Positions 1-8,828 are shown, counted from the first letter of the stretch. The stretch: DNA of 64,000 nucleotides from DASXRA01 sp036506155 (GCA_036506155.1 DASXSF010000108.1:180374-244373), one strand, 5' to 3'. Translations and numbers: made by a program. Notes: generated by a model not told the origin, from the letters alone.

Positions 1-1027
1 GGTACTTGCCGTCCGGCGTCACCAGCGGTGCGGGAATCTGGTCCTCGAGGATGTCGGAGCTCACCTGCACGATCTGCCCGCCGTGGCTGTCCGAGCCCGG
101 CTGCTGCGTCTTTCCGTCGATGGCCTCCAGCACGTACTGCAGCGCGTACTTCGCGTAAAGGTCGGCCGGCTGCGACACAGTGGCGTCCATCGTGCCGTCC
201 TTGATCGCCTTGTACTCGGCGGGCACGCCGTCGTTGGACACGATGACGATGTGCCCGGCCTGGCCGCGCGGCTTGACGAGGCCCTTCTGCTGGAGTGCCT
301 GCATGGTCGCGGGGAGGAAGATGCTGGCCTGCATGTAGATCGCGTTGATCTTGTTGCCGGCGAGCACCGCGTTCAGCTTGGAGACGGCGGTCGGTGGATC
401 CCACTTGGTGGGCTCGCCGAACACCTTCATGTTCGGGTAGTTCTGCTTCATGCAGGCGTTGAACGCCTCGGTGCGGTCACGTCCGTTGATCGACGCGAGG
501 TCGCCTTCGAACATGACGACGGTGCCCGTGCCGTGCAGGGTGTCGCCGATGTACTTGCACGCCTTGGTGCCGTAGGCCTTGTTATCGGCGCGAACCACCA
601 TGTAGACCTTGCCGCTGTCCGGACGGGTGTCCACGGATACCACCGGGATGTGCTTGCTGTCCAACTGCGCCAGCGTGGGTATCACCGCCGCGGTGTCCTG
701 CGGCGCGATGACCACGCCCTTCACGCCCTGCGCCACCAGCGTCTGGACGTTGTCGGCGAGCTTGCTGATGTCGTTCTGCGAGTTGGTGGTCTTCAGCTTC
801 AGACCCAGCTGGCCGGCCATCTGCGGAACGTACTTGATGTAGGCATTCCAGAAGTCGGAGTCCGAACGCGGATAGTCGACCCCGACCAGTGGATGCGAGC
901 TGCCGCCCCCACCGCCGCCGCTGCCGCTGCCGCTGTTCGCCGAGCTGCACCCGGCTGCGAGCACCGCGGTCACCGACGCGACGGCGGCCACGCGCAGCCC
1001 CGTGCTGAGGGCGTGTCCCAGTCTCAC
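1..1027 (-). CDS. Sugar ABC transporter substrate-binding lipoprotein (partial, C-terminus beyond window)
   Basis: Periplasmic-binding-protein-like protein of the ribose/RbsB type, expected to capture a sugar or sugar acid outside the membrane for an ABC importer. The N-terminus has a basic and hydrophobic signal followed by the lipobox LAAGC, then a Ser/Gly-rich linker typical of actinobacterial lipoproteins. The mature part carries the family pattern: VGVDYPRSDSDFW at the first strand, GVKGVVIAPQD, HIPVVSVDT and GHIVIVSNDG. The GTG start at 1025-1027 overlaps the fucD stop (GTGA) and has GGAGGAG upstream inside fucD, so the two are translated from one leftward operon. The end of the gene and the permease/ATPase genes lie outside the window. 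L-fuconate, L-fucose or a related sugar is the inferred ligand from the neighbour, not from binding residues. Confidence 0.88.
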   Translation of the reverse strand, partial: MRLGHALSTGLRVAAVASVTAVLAAGCSSANSGSGSGGGGGGSSHPLVGVDYPRSDSDFWNAYIKYVPQMAGQLGLKLKTTNSQNDISKLADNVQTLVAQGVKGVVIAPQDTAAVIPTLAQLDSKHIPVVSVDTRPDSGKVYMVVRADNKAYGTKACKYIGDTLHGTGTVVMFEGDLASINGRDRTEAFNACMKQNYPNMKVFGEPTKWDPPTAVSKLNAVLAGNKINAIYMQASIFLPATMQALQQKGLVKPRGQAGHIVIVSNDGVPAEYKAIKDGTMDATVSQPADLYAKYALQYVLEAIDGKTQQPGSDSHGGQIVQVSSDILEDQIPAPLVTPDGKY

Positions 1028-2343
1028 GATCGCTCCTCCAGGTCGCGGCCGGCATCCCATACCGGCCCGTACGGATACTCGAAACGCTGCAACGCTTCGG
1101 GCCGCAAAGCGGCCCCGGAGCCGGGCGCTTCCGGGGCGAGGTACCGCCCGTCGCGCACCCGGACCGGATCGACGAAGTGCTCGTGCAGGTGGTCGACGTA
1201 CTCGATCCACCGGCCCTCCGTCGTTCCGGAAACCGCCACGTAGTCGAACATCGACAGGTGCTGCACCGCCTCACACAGCCCGACTCCGCCGGCGTGCGGG
1301 CATACCGGCACGCCGTACTTCGCGGCCAGCAGCAGGATCGCGATGTTCTCGTTGACGCCCGCCACCCGGCACGCGTCGAGCTGGCATACCGCGATCGCGC
1401 CGCTCGATAGCAGTTGCTTGAACAGCACGCGGTTGGCGACGTGCTCCCCGGTGGCCACCCGCACCGGGGCGATCGCCTCGGCGATGCGCCGGTGGCCCAG
1501 CACGTCGTCAGGACTGGTCGGCTCCTCGATCCAGTAGAGGCCGCTCGCGGCGAGCATGTGCACGTTGGTGATGGCTTCCTCGACATCCCAGTGCTGGTTG
1601 GCGTCCGCGGAGATCGTGACGTCCGGGCCCACGAGCGCTCGCAGCATCTTGATCCGGCGCACGTCGTCCTCGATGTCACGGCCCACCTTGAGCTTCAGGT
1701 GTGCGAACCCGTCGGCGAGCGCTTCCCGGGCCAGCTGGGCCACCTTCTCGTCGGGATAGCCCAGCCAGCCCGCCGATGTCGTGTAGGCCGGATATCCCTC
1801 AGCGCGCAGCCGCTGCATGCGCTCGGCCTTGGCGGGCTCGGCCAGGGTGAGCAGGTCGAGGGCTTCGTCCGCGGTGAGCGCGTCGGTGAGGTGGCGGAAG
1901 TCGACGAGATCGACGATCTCGCGCGGGCGCAGTTCGGCGAGCAGCTGCCACAGCGGCTTGCCGGCCCGGCGCGCGGCGAGGTCCCACACCGCATTGACGA
2001 CCGCCCCGATCGCCATGTGCACGACGCCCTTTTCCGGCCCTAGCCAGCGCAGCGGGCTGTCGTGGGTGAGCCGCCGCCAGAATCCGCCCATGTCGGCGAG
2101 CACGTCGTCGACGGGCAACCCGACGACCAGGCGCTCGACGGCCCGGATCGCGGCAACCGCCACCTCGGTGCCCCGGCCGATCGTGAACACGAAGCCGCAA
2201 CCCTCGTCGCCACCGGACGTGCGCACCGTGACATAGGCGGCCGAGTAGTCGGGGTGGGGGTTCATGGCATCCGAACCGGCCAGCTCCCGCGATGTCGGGA
2301 ACCGAACGTCCGCGACGGCGAAGTCGACGAAGCGCTCGGTCAT
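1024..2343 (-). CDS. fucD: L-fuconate dehydratase (enolase superfamily)
   Basis: Mandelate racemase/enolase-superfamily enzyme that dehydrates L-fuconate to 2-keto-3-deoxy-L-fuconate in the non-phosphorylative L-fucose pathway. The 439-residue protein closely follows the FucD/ENOSF1 family along its length: DVRFPTS near the start, PDYSAAYV, GPEKGVVHMA, YPAYTTSAGWLGY, the KxK base in FAHLKLKVG, metal ligands in TISADANQ, YWIEEPTSPDD and ATGEH, and the second base in CPHAGGVGLCE. The ATG at 2341-2343 fits the usual family N-terminus; no strong ribosome-binding site is seen before it. The gene heads a leftward operon with the sugar-binding lipoprotein and faces a FadR-type regulator. A predicted promoter lies inside the palindrome at 2426-2474, so repression by the regulator is likely. 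Function is well supported by full-length motif agreement. Confidence 0.93.
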   Translation of the reverse strand: MTERFVDFAVADVRFPTSRELAGSDAMNPHPDYSAAYVTVRTSGGDEGCGFVFTIGRGTEVAVAAIRAVERLVVGLPVDDVLADMGGFWRRLTHDSPLRWLGPEKGVVHMAIGAVVNAVWDLAARRAGKPLWQLLAELRPREIVDLVDFRHLTDALTADEALDLLTLAEPAKAERMQRLRAEGYPAYTTSAGWLGYPDEKVAQLAREALADGFAHLKLKVGRDIEDDVRRIKMLRALVGPDVTISADANQHWDVEEAITNVHMLAASGLYWIEEPTSPDDVLGHRRIAEAIAPVRVATGEHVANRVLFKQLLSSGAIAVCQLDACRVAGVNENIAILLLAAKYGVPVCPHAGGVGLCEAVQHLSMFDYVAVSGTTEGRWIEYVDHLHEHFVDPVRVRDGRYLAPEAPGSGAALRPEALQRFEYPYGPVWDAGRDLEERS

Positions 2344-2425
2344 GGCGTGTTGGCCAGCGTCACGAACGGTCTCCTGCGGGTATCGTGCTCCGATGACTGG
2401 ACGGTCCGCTGAACGCGCGGTCGAG

Positions 2426-2474
2426 ACATCGGATGTTTCGTGGGTGCATGTATAACCCACGAAATCCCCGATGT
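2426..2474. promoter_or_regulatory. Nested palindromic operator between fucD and the FadR-type regulator
   Basis: A perfect 10-bp inverted repeat, TTTCGTGGGT (2436-2445) and ACCCACGAAA (2455-2464), is flanked by a second perfect 7-bp repeat, ACATCGG (2426-2432) and CCGATGT (2468-2474). Both pairs share one centre at 2450. The dyad lies in the 231-bp divergent region, so it can serve both directions. The simplest reading is the binding site of the adjacent GntR/FadR regulator, perhaps as a dimer of dimers. Confidence 0.7.
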
Positions 2475-2477
2475 AAA
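2449..2477 (-). promoter_or_regulatory. Predicted sigma70-type promoter of fucD
   Basis: Read on the minus strand: TTTACA (2477-2472), a 17-base spacer, then TATACA (2454-2449). Both boxes are near consensus at the optimal spacing. The -10 box sits in the loop of the palindrome and the right repeat arms fill the spacer and edge the -35 box, so an operator-bound protein would block RNA polymerase. The inferred transcript starts near 2442, about 100 bases before the fucD ATG. Confidence 0.55.
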
Positions 2478-2574
2478 GGGGAGATTGCCGATCGCGGAGC
2501 ACAATTCTGTCACGCAGGCGGTGCTTCTCGGTACGCTCATTGCACCGGGATAGCTCCGATGACTGGAGGTATGG

Positions 2575-3249
2575 ATGGCCGTCACTGACGAGGCGATCGA
2601 GAAGCTGAAGGACATGATCGTCTCCGGGCGGTTGCGCCCCGGGCAGCGATTACCCCGCGAAGCCGACCTCGCCGCCAGCCTGGGACTCTCCCGCAGTTCG
2701 CTGCGCGAGGCGGTGCGTGCCTTGTCAGTCATGCGCATTCTCGATGTCCGGCAGGGCGACGGCACCTACGTCTCGAGCCTCGCCCCCGACTCCCTGCTCG
2801 AGGTGCTCAGCTTCATCGTGGAGTTCCACCACGACGCGTCAGTGCTGGAACTGCTCGAGGTACGGCGCATCCTCGAACCGGCCGCGAGCGCCAGCGCGGC
2901 CGTTCGTATCAACGACAAGACGCTCACCGAGCTCGGCGAGATCCTCGACCGCACTACGCCCGAATCCGGCGTCGACCACCTGGTCAGCGCCGACATCGAA
3001 TTTCACCGGACGATCGCGACCGCGGCGGGTAACAGCGTGCTGGCCTCGCTCATCGAGAGTCTCTCCGGGCCGACGCAGCGCGCCCGGGTATGGCGCGGCG
3101 TCACCCAGGAGGGTGCCCTGGAACGCACCCTGGCAGAGCATCGCGCCATCTACGACGCAATCCGCACCCACGACCCGGAGCTGGCCCGCACCTGGGCGAC
3201 CGTGCACGTGGCCGGCGTCGAGCAGTGGCTGCGCAGCACGCTCGAATAG
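2575..3249 (+). CDS. FadR-family GntR transcriptional regulator
   Basis: A 224-residue DNA-binding regulator with an N-terminal winged helix-turn-helix (about residues 5-70; LRPGQRLPREADLAASLGLS then SRSSLREAVRALSVM and a wing ending in VRQGDGTYVSS) and a C-terminal all-helical FCD ligand domain (about 85-220). The FCD metal/ligand residues appear as a D in SADIEFHR with the H of that motif and further His residues in LAEHRAIYDAI and ATVHVAGVEQW. The ATG at 2575 follows GGAGG (2565-2569) by five bases; the earlier ATG at 2571 is out of frame. It is divergent from fucD and convergent with manD, so it probably senses a sugar-acid intermediate and controls one or both operons; the effector is not known. 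Confidence 0.92.
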   Translation: MAVTDEAIEKLKDMIVSGRLRPGQRLPREADLAASLGLSRSSLREAVRALSVMRILDVRQGDGTYVSSLAPDSLLEVLSFIVEFHHDASVLELLEVRRILEPAASASAAVRINDKTLTELGEILDRTTPESGVDHLVSADIEFHRTIATAAGNSVLASLIESLSGPTQRARVWRGVTQEGALERTLAEHRAIYDAIRTHDPELARTWATVHVAGVEQWLRSTLE

Positions 3250-3280
3250 GCGCTGCTCCGGGACACGACGTCGTTGGGAA

Positions 3281-4495
3281 TCACCAGTCGTGCACGGACC
3301 CGTCGCGTAGCCGGGTCACTGGCAAGTAGCGCCGCTGATAGGGGTAACGCGCCGCGGCCTGCTCGTCGAAGGCGACGCCGAGGCCCGGCGCGTCGGACAG
3401 GTGCAGCATGCCGTCGGCGTAGTGATAACCGGGCTGGAACACCTCGCCGGCCGGTGGTATGTGGTCCATGTACTCCTGTATGCCGAAGTTCGCGATGGCG
3501 ATGTCGAGGTGCAGCGCAGCCGCGATGCCGAGAGGTGAGACGTCGCCCGGGCCGTGCGAGCCGGAGCGCACCCCGTACAGGTCGGCGTAGTCGAAGATGC
3601 GCCGCACGTGCGTGATGCCACCCGCATGCGGCACCGCGGTGCGGATGTAGTCGATCAGCCGCTCGCTGATCAGCGTCTGGCAGTCCCAGATCGTGTTGAA
3701 AACCTCGCCGACGGCGAGTGGGGTGATCGTGTGCTGGCGGATCAGCCGGAACGCGGCCTGGTCCTCGGCGGGCGTGGCGTCCTCGAGCCAGAACATCCGG
3801 TACGGCTCCAGCGACCTGCCCAGCCGGGCCGCCTCCGTCGGGGTCAGCCGGTGGTGGGCGTCGTGCAGCAGATGGAAGCCGTACCCGAGTTGCTCGCGGG
3901 TCGCCGCAACCAGGCGAGGGACGAAGTCGAGATAGGCCGCCGTGTCCCACAGCTCGACGACCGGCAGATCGCCGGTGGCGGGTTCGTAGGTCAGGCCGGT
4001 GTCGACGGCACGGATGCCGTAGGTGGACTCAAGACCAGGGATGTTCGCCTGTACCCGGACCGCGCGGTAGCCGGCTTCCAGGAACCGCGCTGCGTCGGCC
4101 ACGGTGTCCTCGATCGTCGCGCCGCTGGCGTGGCCGTAGATGGTGAGTCCGTCACGGGCCGCGCCGCCCAGCAGCTGGTAGACGGGGCGCCCGACCGCCT
4201 TACCGGCGATGTCCCACAGCGCGATGTCGACGGCCCCGATCGCCGTCATCGTGACCGGCCCGCGCCGCCAGTACGCGCCGCGGTACAGGTACTGCCACGT
4301 GTCGTTGATGCGGTTCGCGTCCCGGCCGATCAGCAGCGGACACACGTGCTCACGAAGGTATGCGGCGACCGCCAGCTCCCGGCCGTTGAGCGTCGCGTCG
4401 CCGTAGCCGACGATGCCGTCGTCGGTGACCACCTTGAGCGTGACGTAGTTGCGACCGGGAGAGGTCACGATCACGTCCGCCTCGACGATCTTCAT
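3281..4495 (-). CDS. manD: D-mannonate dehydratase, ManD type (enolase superfamily)
   Basis: Enolase-superfamily dehydratase of 404 residues converting D-mannonate to 2-keto-3-deoxy-D-gluconate. Family signatures are present throughout: KIVEADVIVTSPGRNYVTLK at the N-terminus, the YRAVRVQANIPGLESTYG region, LLHDAHHRLTP, MFWLEDATPAEDQ, TPLAVGEVFNTIWDC, a His in RTAVPHAGGITHVRRI, SGSHGPGDVSPLG, FGIQEYMDH and the usual ending YPYQRRYLPVTRLRDGS...W. The ManD family also contains poorly active dehydratases with other sugar acids as substrate, so mannonate is the best but not the only possibility. Its ATG (4493-4495) overlaps the stop of the upstream reductase gene (ATGA), so the pair is co-translated. 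The product pairs logically with the upstream reductase, which makes mannonate from fructuronate. Confidence 0.9.
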   Translation of the reverse strand: MKIVEADVIVTSPGRNYVTLKVVTDDGIVGYGDATLNGRELAVAAYLREHVCPLLIGRDANRINDTWQYLYRGAYWRRGPVTMTAIGAVDIALWDIAGKAVGRPVYQLLGGAARDGLTIYGHASGATIEDTVADAARFLEAGYRAVRVQANIPGLESTYGIRAVDTGLTYEPATGDLPVVELWDTAAYLDFVPRLVAATREQLGYGFHLLHDAHHRLTPTEAARLGRSLEPYRMFWLEDATPAEDQAAFRLIRQHTITPLAVGEVFNTIWDCQTLISERLIDYIRTAVPHAGGITHVRRIFDYADLYGVRSGSHGPGDVSPLGIAAALHLDIAIANFGIQEYMDHIPPAGEVFQPGYHYADGMLHLSDAPGLGVAFDEQAAARYPYQRRYLPVTRLRDGSVHDW

Positions 4496-5883
4496 GCGAC
4501 CCCTTCCACCGACACGGTAATCCGTTCCAAGGCGTCGACCAGCAGGGCTCGCACGACGGTGTCCTCGCGCAGGTCGTCGCCGAAGATCTCCGGTATTGCG
4601 AGCAGCCGGTCGACGACCTGCTCCGGCGAGGCGCCGGCGACCGCGGCTCGCAGCCGGTCGGCCATCGGGTCCTCCAGCCAGGGCGCGACGCAGACCCAGC
4701 GCATCCACCCGGCCACCGCAAGCGCCGCCCACCGGGGTTCCGCGCCCGCGGCGCGCCGCTCCCGAATCGTCGCGAGCAGCCGCTGTGGGAGCTTCTGCGA
4801 GCCGTCCATCGCGACCTGGACAGTGCGGTGTCGCAGTGCCGGGTTGGCGAAGCGGTCCAGTAGCTGCTGCTCGTACGCGGCGAGGTCGAAGCCGTCCGGG
4901 ACGTCGAGAGTTGGCGCGACATCGTCGCTCATCAGCCTCCGCGCCACCTCGCCGAATCGTGTCATTGCTTCGGCGATCGTCTCGCAGCCCGCCAGCGCGC
5001 CGAGATACGCCAACGCCGAGTGTGCGCCGTTGAGCATCCGCAGCTTGATCACCTCGTACGGCGTGACGTCGGCCGTCAGCTGCGCCCCGGCCTTCTCCCA
5101 GGCCGGCCGCCCGCCGGGAAAGTCGTCCTCGATCACCCATTGCTTGAACGGCTCGGTGACAACCGTCCCGAAATCGTCGAGGCCGATGAGCCGGCGCGCC
5201 TCGGCGAGGTCCTCGGGCGTCGTGGCCGGGACGATCCGGTCCACCACTGTCGACGGGAAGCTGACGTGCGACGCGATCCACTCCGCGAGCGGCTCATCCG
5301 GCAACGCGGCGACGAACTCGCCGACCAGGCCCGCCAGTGTGCGGCCGTTGTGCGACAGGTTGTCGCAGCACACCACCGCGACCGGGCCGGCGTCCGCGCC
5401 TCTGCGCGCCGCGAGGCCACGCACCAGCTGACCCACGACGGTGCGCGGCGGCGCGCCGCCCAGATCGGCCCGAATGCCCTCGTCGTCGAGGCGTAGCCTC
5501 CCCGTCGCGGGATCGTGCCGATAGCCCTTCTCGGTGACGGTCAACGTCACCACACGCACCGCGGGCTCGGCGATCCGCGACGCGTCGGCGAATCGCAGCT
5601 CGCGCACCGCGCCGACCACCCGGGCGTCCACGCGGGTCGCCGATTTGATCAGCACGCTGTAGAGCCCGTCCTGCGGCGCGAGTTCATCGATCACTGCGCG
5701 GCTGCGCTGCGACACACCGCAGATGCCCCAGCCGTCGCGGGCGTCCTCGGTGAACACCGCCTGATGCGCCCGGTGGAACGCGCCGATGCCGAGGTGAACG
5801 ATGCCGATGCGCACCCCCGCAGGATCAAGCGGCGGCCGCATCTCGACGGGCACCCGAGCCAGCGTGCTGAGACTCAACCGCAT
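4492..5883 (-). CDS. uxuB: Mannitol dehydrogenase family protein, probable D-fructuronate reductase
   Basis: NAD(P)-dependent polyol/uronate dehydrogenase of 463 residues, of the UxuB/mannitol-2-dehydrogenase family. The N-terminal Rossmann region shows IGIVHLGIGAFHRAHQA; the C-terminal domain carries the catalytic pattern KxxxxNxxH in YEVIKLRMLNGAHSALAYLG, and DNLSHNG plus FPSTVVDRIVPATT are also typical. Being translationally coupled (ATGA) to a mannonate dehydratase argues for D-fructuronate to D-mannonate rather than mannitol oxidation. Together the two enzymes feed fructuronate into 2-keto-3-deoxygluconate. No gene for the isomerase or KDG kinase is in the window. The 185-bp region upstream (5884-6068) should hold its promoter, but I see no convincing -35/-10 pair there. 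Confidence 0.87.
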   Translation of the reverse strand: MRLSLSTLARVPVEMRPPLDPAGVRIGIVHLGIGAFHRAHQAVFTEDARDGWGICGVSQRSRAVIDELAPQDGLYSVLIKSATRVDARVVGAVRELRFADASRIAEPAVRVVTLTVTEKGYRHDPATGRLRLDDEGIRADLGGAPPRTVVGQLVRGLAARRGADAGPVAVVCCDNLSHNGRTLAGLVGEFVAALPDEPLAEWIASHVSFPSTVVDRIVPATTPEDLAEARRLIGLDDFGTVVTEPFKQWVIEDDFPGGRPAWEKAGAQLTADVTPYEVIKLRMLNGAHSALAYLGALAGCETIAEAMTRFGEVARRLMSDDVAPTLDVPDGFDLAAYEQQLLDRFANPALRHRTVQVAMDGSQKLPQRLLATIRERRAAGAEPRWAALAVAGWMRWVCVAPWLEDPMADRLRAAVAGASPEQVVDRLLAIPEIFGDDLREDTVVRALLVDALERITVSVEGVA

Positions 5884-6068
5884 TTACATCACCGGCTCGA
5901 ACTGGCTGGTCAGCAGCCGCGCCCGCTGACTCGCTGACGACACCTGCTCTTCGGGCGAGCGCTCATCGTCCAGTCTCTACCCGCCGTATCGAGGGCCGCG
6001 GTGCGGGATCGTCTCCCGGTCTAGTCGCCGAGCCGACGCGGTGTGCCGCTGGCTCTGCGGCGCAGAAA

Positions 6069-7772
6069 TCAGAAGGTGTTGCCGCCCCGGTTCGATGCTG
6101 ACCTCGCGTCCGACCCACTGTCCATGACCGCCACGAGATCGGCCACGCTGAGCATCCGGAGTTCGTCCAGGCTCGGCGTGCGGCCGAGTTGGCGCAGCCG
6201 CTGCGACTGGGCCTTGCGAAGCGACTCGAACAGCTTTCGCGCGTCGCGAGCATTGCCGAAATGCGGGTCGCGGCTTATTGAAGAGAAATGCCGCATCAGC
6301 AGCGGCCGCGTATCGGCGTCCAACGTATAGTCGCCGGAATCGACCATGCGGTTCACGATTAAGGTCAGTTCATCCGGCGAATAATTCTCGAATTCGATCG
6401 TCTTGACAAATCTAGATGCGAGCCCCGGATTTGCCGCGAGAAAGTCGTGCATTTCGCGGGTATATCCCGCGGCGATGACGGCGATCTCGTTCCGCATGTC
6501 TTCCATCATCTTGACGATCGTGTCGATGGCTTCCTGGCCGAAGTCGTTGCCGCCACCGCCGGCCTGCCGCGACAGCGTGTACGCCTCGTCCAGAAACACG
6601 ACGCCACCGCGAGTCTCGTCGAAGACGGTCGCGGTCTTCTCCGCGGTATGCCCGATGTACTGGCCGACCAGGTCGCGGCGTGACACCTCGCGCAGCGGGC
6701 CGCCGGATAACACGCCGAGCGCTGCCAGCAGCTGTCCGTAGATGCGCGCGACGGTCGTCTTACCGGTTCCTGGAGCGCCGGCGAAGATGAGGTGATGGCT
6801 GACTCCGCCGACGTTGAGGCCGGCACTGCGGCGCCACTCGTTCACCTGGATCTCGTCGATTATCGCGCGGACCTCGGCCTTGACGCTTGCCAGCCCGACC
6901 ATCGTGTCGAGCTCCGCGAGCAGGCTGTCGACCTTGGCCGGGTCGCCGCGAGATCCGCTCGCGGCGCCGACGCCCGCGGCTGCGCTGCCTTCGATCACCT
7001 CGACGCGCGCACCGTCCGCTATGAGCACCGCCGGCTCCGCGGTGTTCTCGATCTTGCAACCGTTGAGCTCACCCGAAGTCGTGGCGGCGAACGAGACCCC
7101 GACGCCCTGGGTGTCATGGACGTGACACCGGCGCAGGATGGGGCTGCTCTCATAGGCGACCGCGATGCCCTCCGCACCAGTCGCGGAGATCTCGCAGGCC
7201 TCCAGTGTCGGCTTGCCTGACTGGTACGCGTACAAGCCGCGCTGACCACAATTACTGATGCGGCAGTCGCGGAACGTGATTTCGGCGCCCAGGCGGATGA
7301 TGATCCCGTCGTCCCCGATATCGGTGACCGTCGACTTGCTGACGGTGCCTGCACTGTCTTCGATGACGACACCTTGCTGCGCGCTGCTGATCGTGCACTC
7401 GTTGATCGTCACGTCGGTCCGGTCGGCGAGCAGCACGGCCGGCCCGTACCCACCGGTGATCGTGCAGTTGTCGAGCTCTAGCCGTGCGCTCTGCGTGCGC
7501 ACCGCGGTTTGCTCGGCCCGCAGCGTGAGGCCGCGCAACGTAAGCGTTCCGTCGCGGCAGACGACGACCGGGTCGTAACTGTCAGCGCCGTCGAGCACCA
7601 CACCGTCATCAGCGGCGGCGATCGTAATGGCGCCGCCCGAAACGTGTATCACCTCGGAATAGACGCCGGGATCGACAACAATCGTCGCACCTGAGGTCGC
7701 TGCTGTAAGCGCGTCTCTGATCGTGCCGAATGCGCCACGGCGCTCCGGAGATACTTGTAAAATGCGGCTCAT
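6069..7772 (-). CDS. Right-handed beta-helix / AAA+ ATPase fusion (CbxX/CfqX, EccA-like)
   Basis: A 567-residue protein with two clear halves. Residues 1-260 are short repeating turns of a right-handed beta-helix (pectate-lyase-like: repeated LELDNCTITGG, VTINECTISSA, ITFRDCRISNC, PTLEACEISAT, PILRRCHVHDT), opening with a GTIRDAL...ATIVVDPGVY motif. Residues 285-567 are a CbxX/CfqX AAA+ domain: GAPGTGKT at 332-339, Walker B VVFLDEA at 391-397, and NPGLASRF as the arginine-finger/sensor region. EccA of ESX systems has the same AAA+ domain but a helical TPR N-terminus, so this is an ESX-linked variant with a different substrate-reading half. ATG at 7770-7772 is chosen because GGAG lies four bases upstream. 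It starts the ESX block and faces the SseB-like gene. Confidence 0.85.
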   Translation of the reverse strand: MSRILQVSPERRGAFGTIRDALTAATSGATIVVDPGVYSEVIHVSGGAITIAAADDGVVLDGADSYDPVVVCRDGTLTLRGLTLRAEQTAVRTQSARLELDNCTITGGYGPAVLLADRTDVTINECTISSAQQGVVIEDSAGTVSKSTVTDIGDDGIIIRLGAEITFRDCRISNCGQRGLYAYQSGKPTLEACEISATGAEGIAVAYESSPILRRCHVHDTQGVGVSFAATTSGELNGCKIENTAEPAVLIADGARVEVIEGSAAAGVGAASGSRGDPAKVDSLLAELDTMVGLASVKAEVRAIIDEIQVNEWRRSAGLNVGGVSHHLIFAGAPGTGKTTVARIYGQLLAALGVLSGGPLREVSRRDLVGQYIGHTAEKTATVFDETRGGVVFLDEAYTLSRQAGGGGNDFGQEAIDTIVKMMEDMRNEIAVIAAGYTREMHDFLAANPGLASRFVKTIEFENYSPDELTLIVNRMVDSGDYTLDADTRPLLMRHFSSISRDPHFGNARDARKLFESLRKAQSQRLRQLGRTPSLDELRMLSVADLVAVMDSGSDARSASNRGGNTF

Positions 7773-7892
7773 GCTCCGAAAAGGGTTGGCGACCTTGCCG
7801 CCACAGTACCGTAGCCGGAGGCCGCATCGCACGGGACTTGGCGTCGTGGGCTACCGCTTCAGAGGCGCGTCGCGCTCGGTAGGTTAGCGTCC

Positions 7893-8828
7893 GTGCAAGC
7901 CTGGCAACCGGCCGATCTGTTCGAGGAGCGACTGCTTCAGGCGTCGACCGCAGATGACGCTGGAGCAGCTGCCGCGGTGCTGCAAGCTGCACAGCTGTGC
8001 CTGCCGTTAACCGGTGCCGCGGCCGCCGGTGACGAGGCGCCCGTCTGGCCGACCGTGTCGGCAGCCGATCAAACGTGGATCATCGCCTATACCTCGATCG
8101 AATCGATGCACCTCGGCAGCGGCGGCGCCCTGGAGCACGCCCGCGCGACGTCGCTGCCGGAGCTCGCCGCCGGCTGGCCCGACCACAGCTGGGCGCTGGT
8201 GATCAATCCCGGCCTGCCCGTACAAGTGACGCTGGACGCCGCAGCACTGGCGCGCGTCGCCGCGCCCTCGCTGCTGGAGGACCGGGCCGCGCAGCCCACG
8301 GCGCGAACCCCCATGATGCAGAAGCTGTTGCGCCACGCCGACGTCCACCACACGCTCCAGTTCGGCGTGACCCGCGTCTCCGGCTACTGCCACCAACTCG
8401 TCGACGTGGCGCATATCGCTGCGCCGGAGGGCCTCGTCGAGGCCCTCGGACGCAAAAACGAAACAGCCGAGCTGATCACCGACCAGGGTTCGGTCAACGT
8501 GCTGCGGTGGCCGGCAGTCGGCCTCGAGCTTTATCGCAACGCGTTCGGGGGAATCGACGAAGCGTCCCGGGCGGCCGTGAACGGCTGGCTGATCGAGGAA
8601 CCCCCCTTCGTCGGCCTCGGCTTCGTGCCCAGTGCCGATCAGCTGATCCGCGAGTACAAGGTCGACGGCGTTGGGCTGCCGCACGGCGCCGAGATTTGCG
8701 AGCTGACCGCCACCGGCACCGCGGAGACTCGTGCCCTACTCGACGTCGATCTCGCGCAGTGGCTGTTGATAGTGCCCAGCGATCCGCCCGACTTCCCAGA
8801 TTCCGCCCGGGCCGGCAATGGCAGTTAG
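7893..8828 (+). CDS. SseB-family protein of the ESX locus
   Basis: A 311-residue cytosolic-looking protein with no signal peptide or membrane segment. Residues 8-120 match the SseB N-terminal domain pattern found widely in actinobacteria: a leading helix DLFEERLLQAS, LCLPLTG, a TWIIAYTSIESM segment and WALVINPGLPVQV. The C-terminal half is unassigned. Actinobacterial SseB-like proteins often sit in ESX or other secretion loci, and a helper or chaperone role is an inference. Start is GTG at 7893; a TAGGTT hexamer at 7880-7885 lies seven bases upstream, the spacing of a leaderless transcript's -10 box, which would explain the weak ribosome-binding site. The gene overlaps the next one by 11 bases. 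Confidence 0.72.
   Translation: MQAWQPADLFEERLLQASTADDAGAAAAVLQAAQLCLPLTGAAAAGDEAPVWPTVSAADQTWIIAYTSIESMHLGSGGALEHARATSLPELAAGWPDHSWALVINPGLPVQVTLDAAALARVAAPSLLEDRAAQPTARTPMMQKLLRHADVHHTLQFGVTRVSGYCHQLVDVAHIAAPEGLVEALGRKNETAELITDQGSVNVLRWPAVGLELYRNAFGGIDEASRAAVNGWLIEEPPFVGLGFVPSADQLIREYKVDGVGLPHGAEICELTATGTAETRALLDVDLAQWLLIVPSDPPDFPDSARAGNGS

Noticed and set aside
2344..2502. 53-residue N-terminal extension of fucD
   Set aside because: It would cross the promoter and operator and has no match to the family N-terminus, which begins at ATG 2343.
3554..5431. Long open frame on the plus strand (625 codons)
   Set aside because: It is antisense to manD and uxuB, has no domain and an Arg/Ala-rich sequence typical of shadows in G+C-rich DNA.
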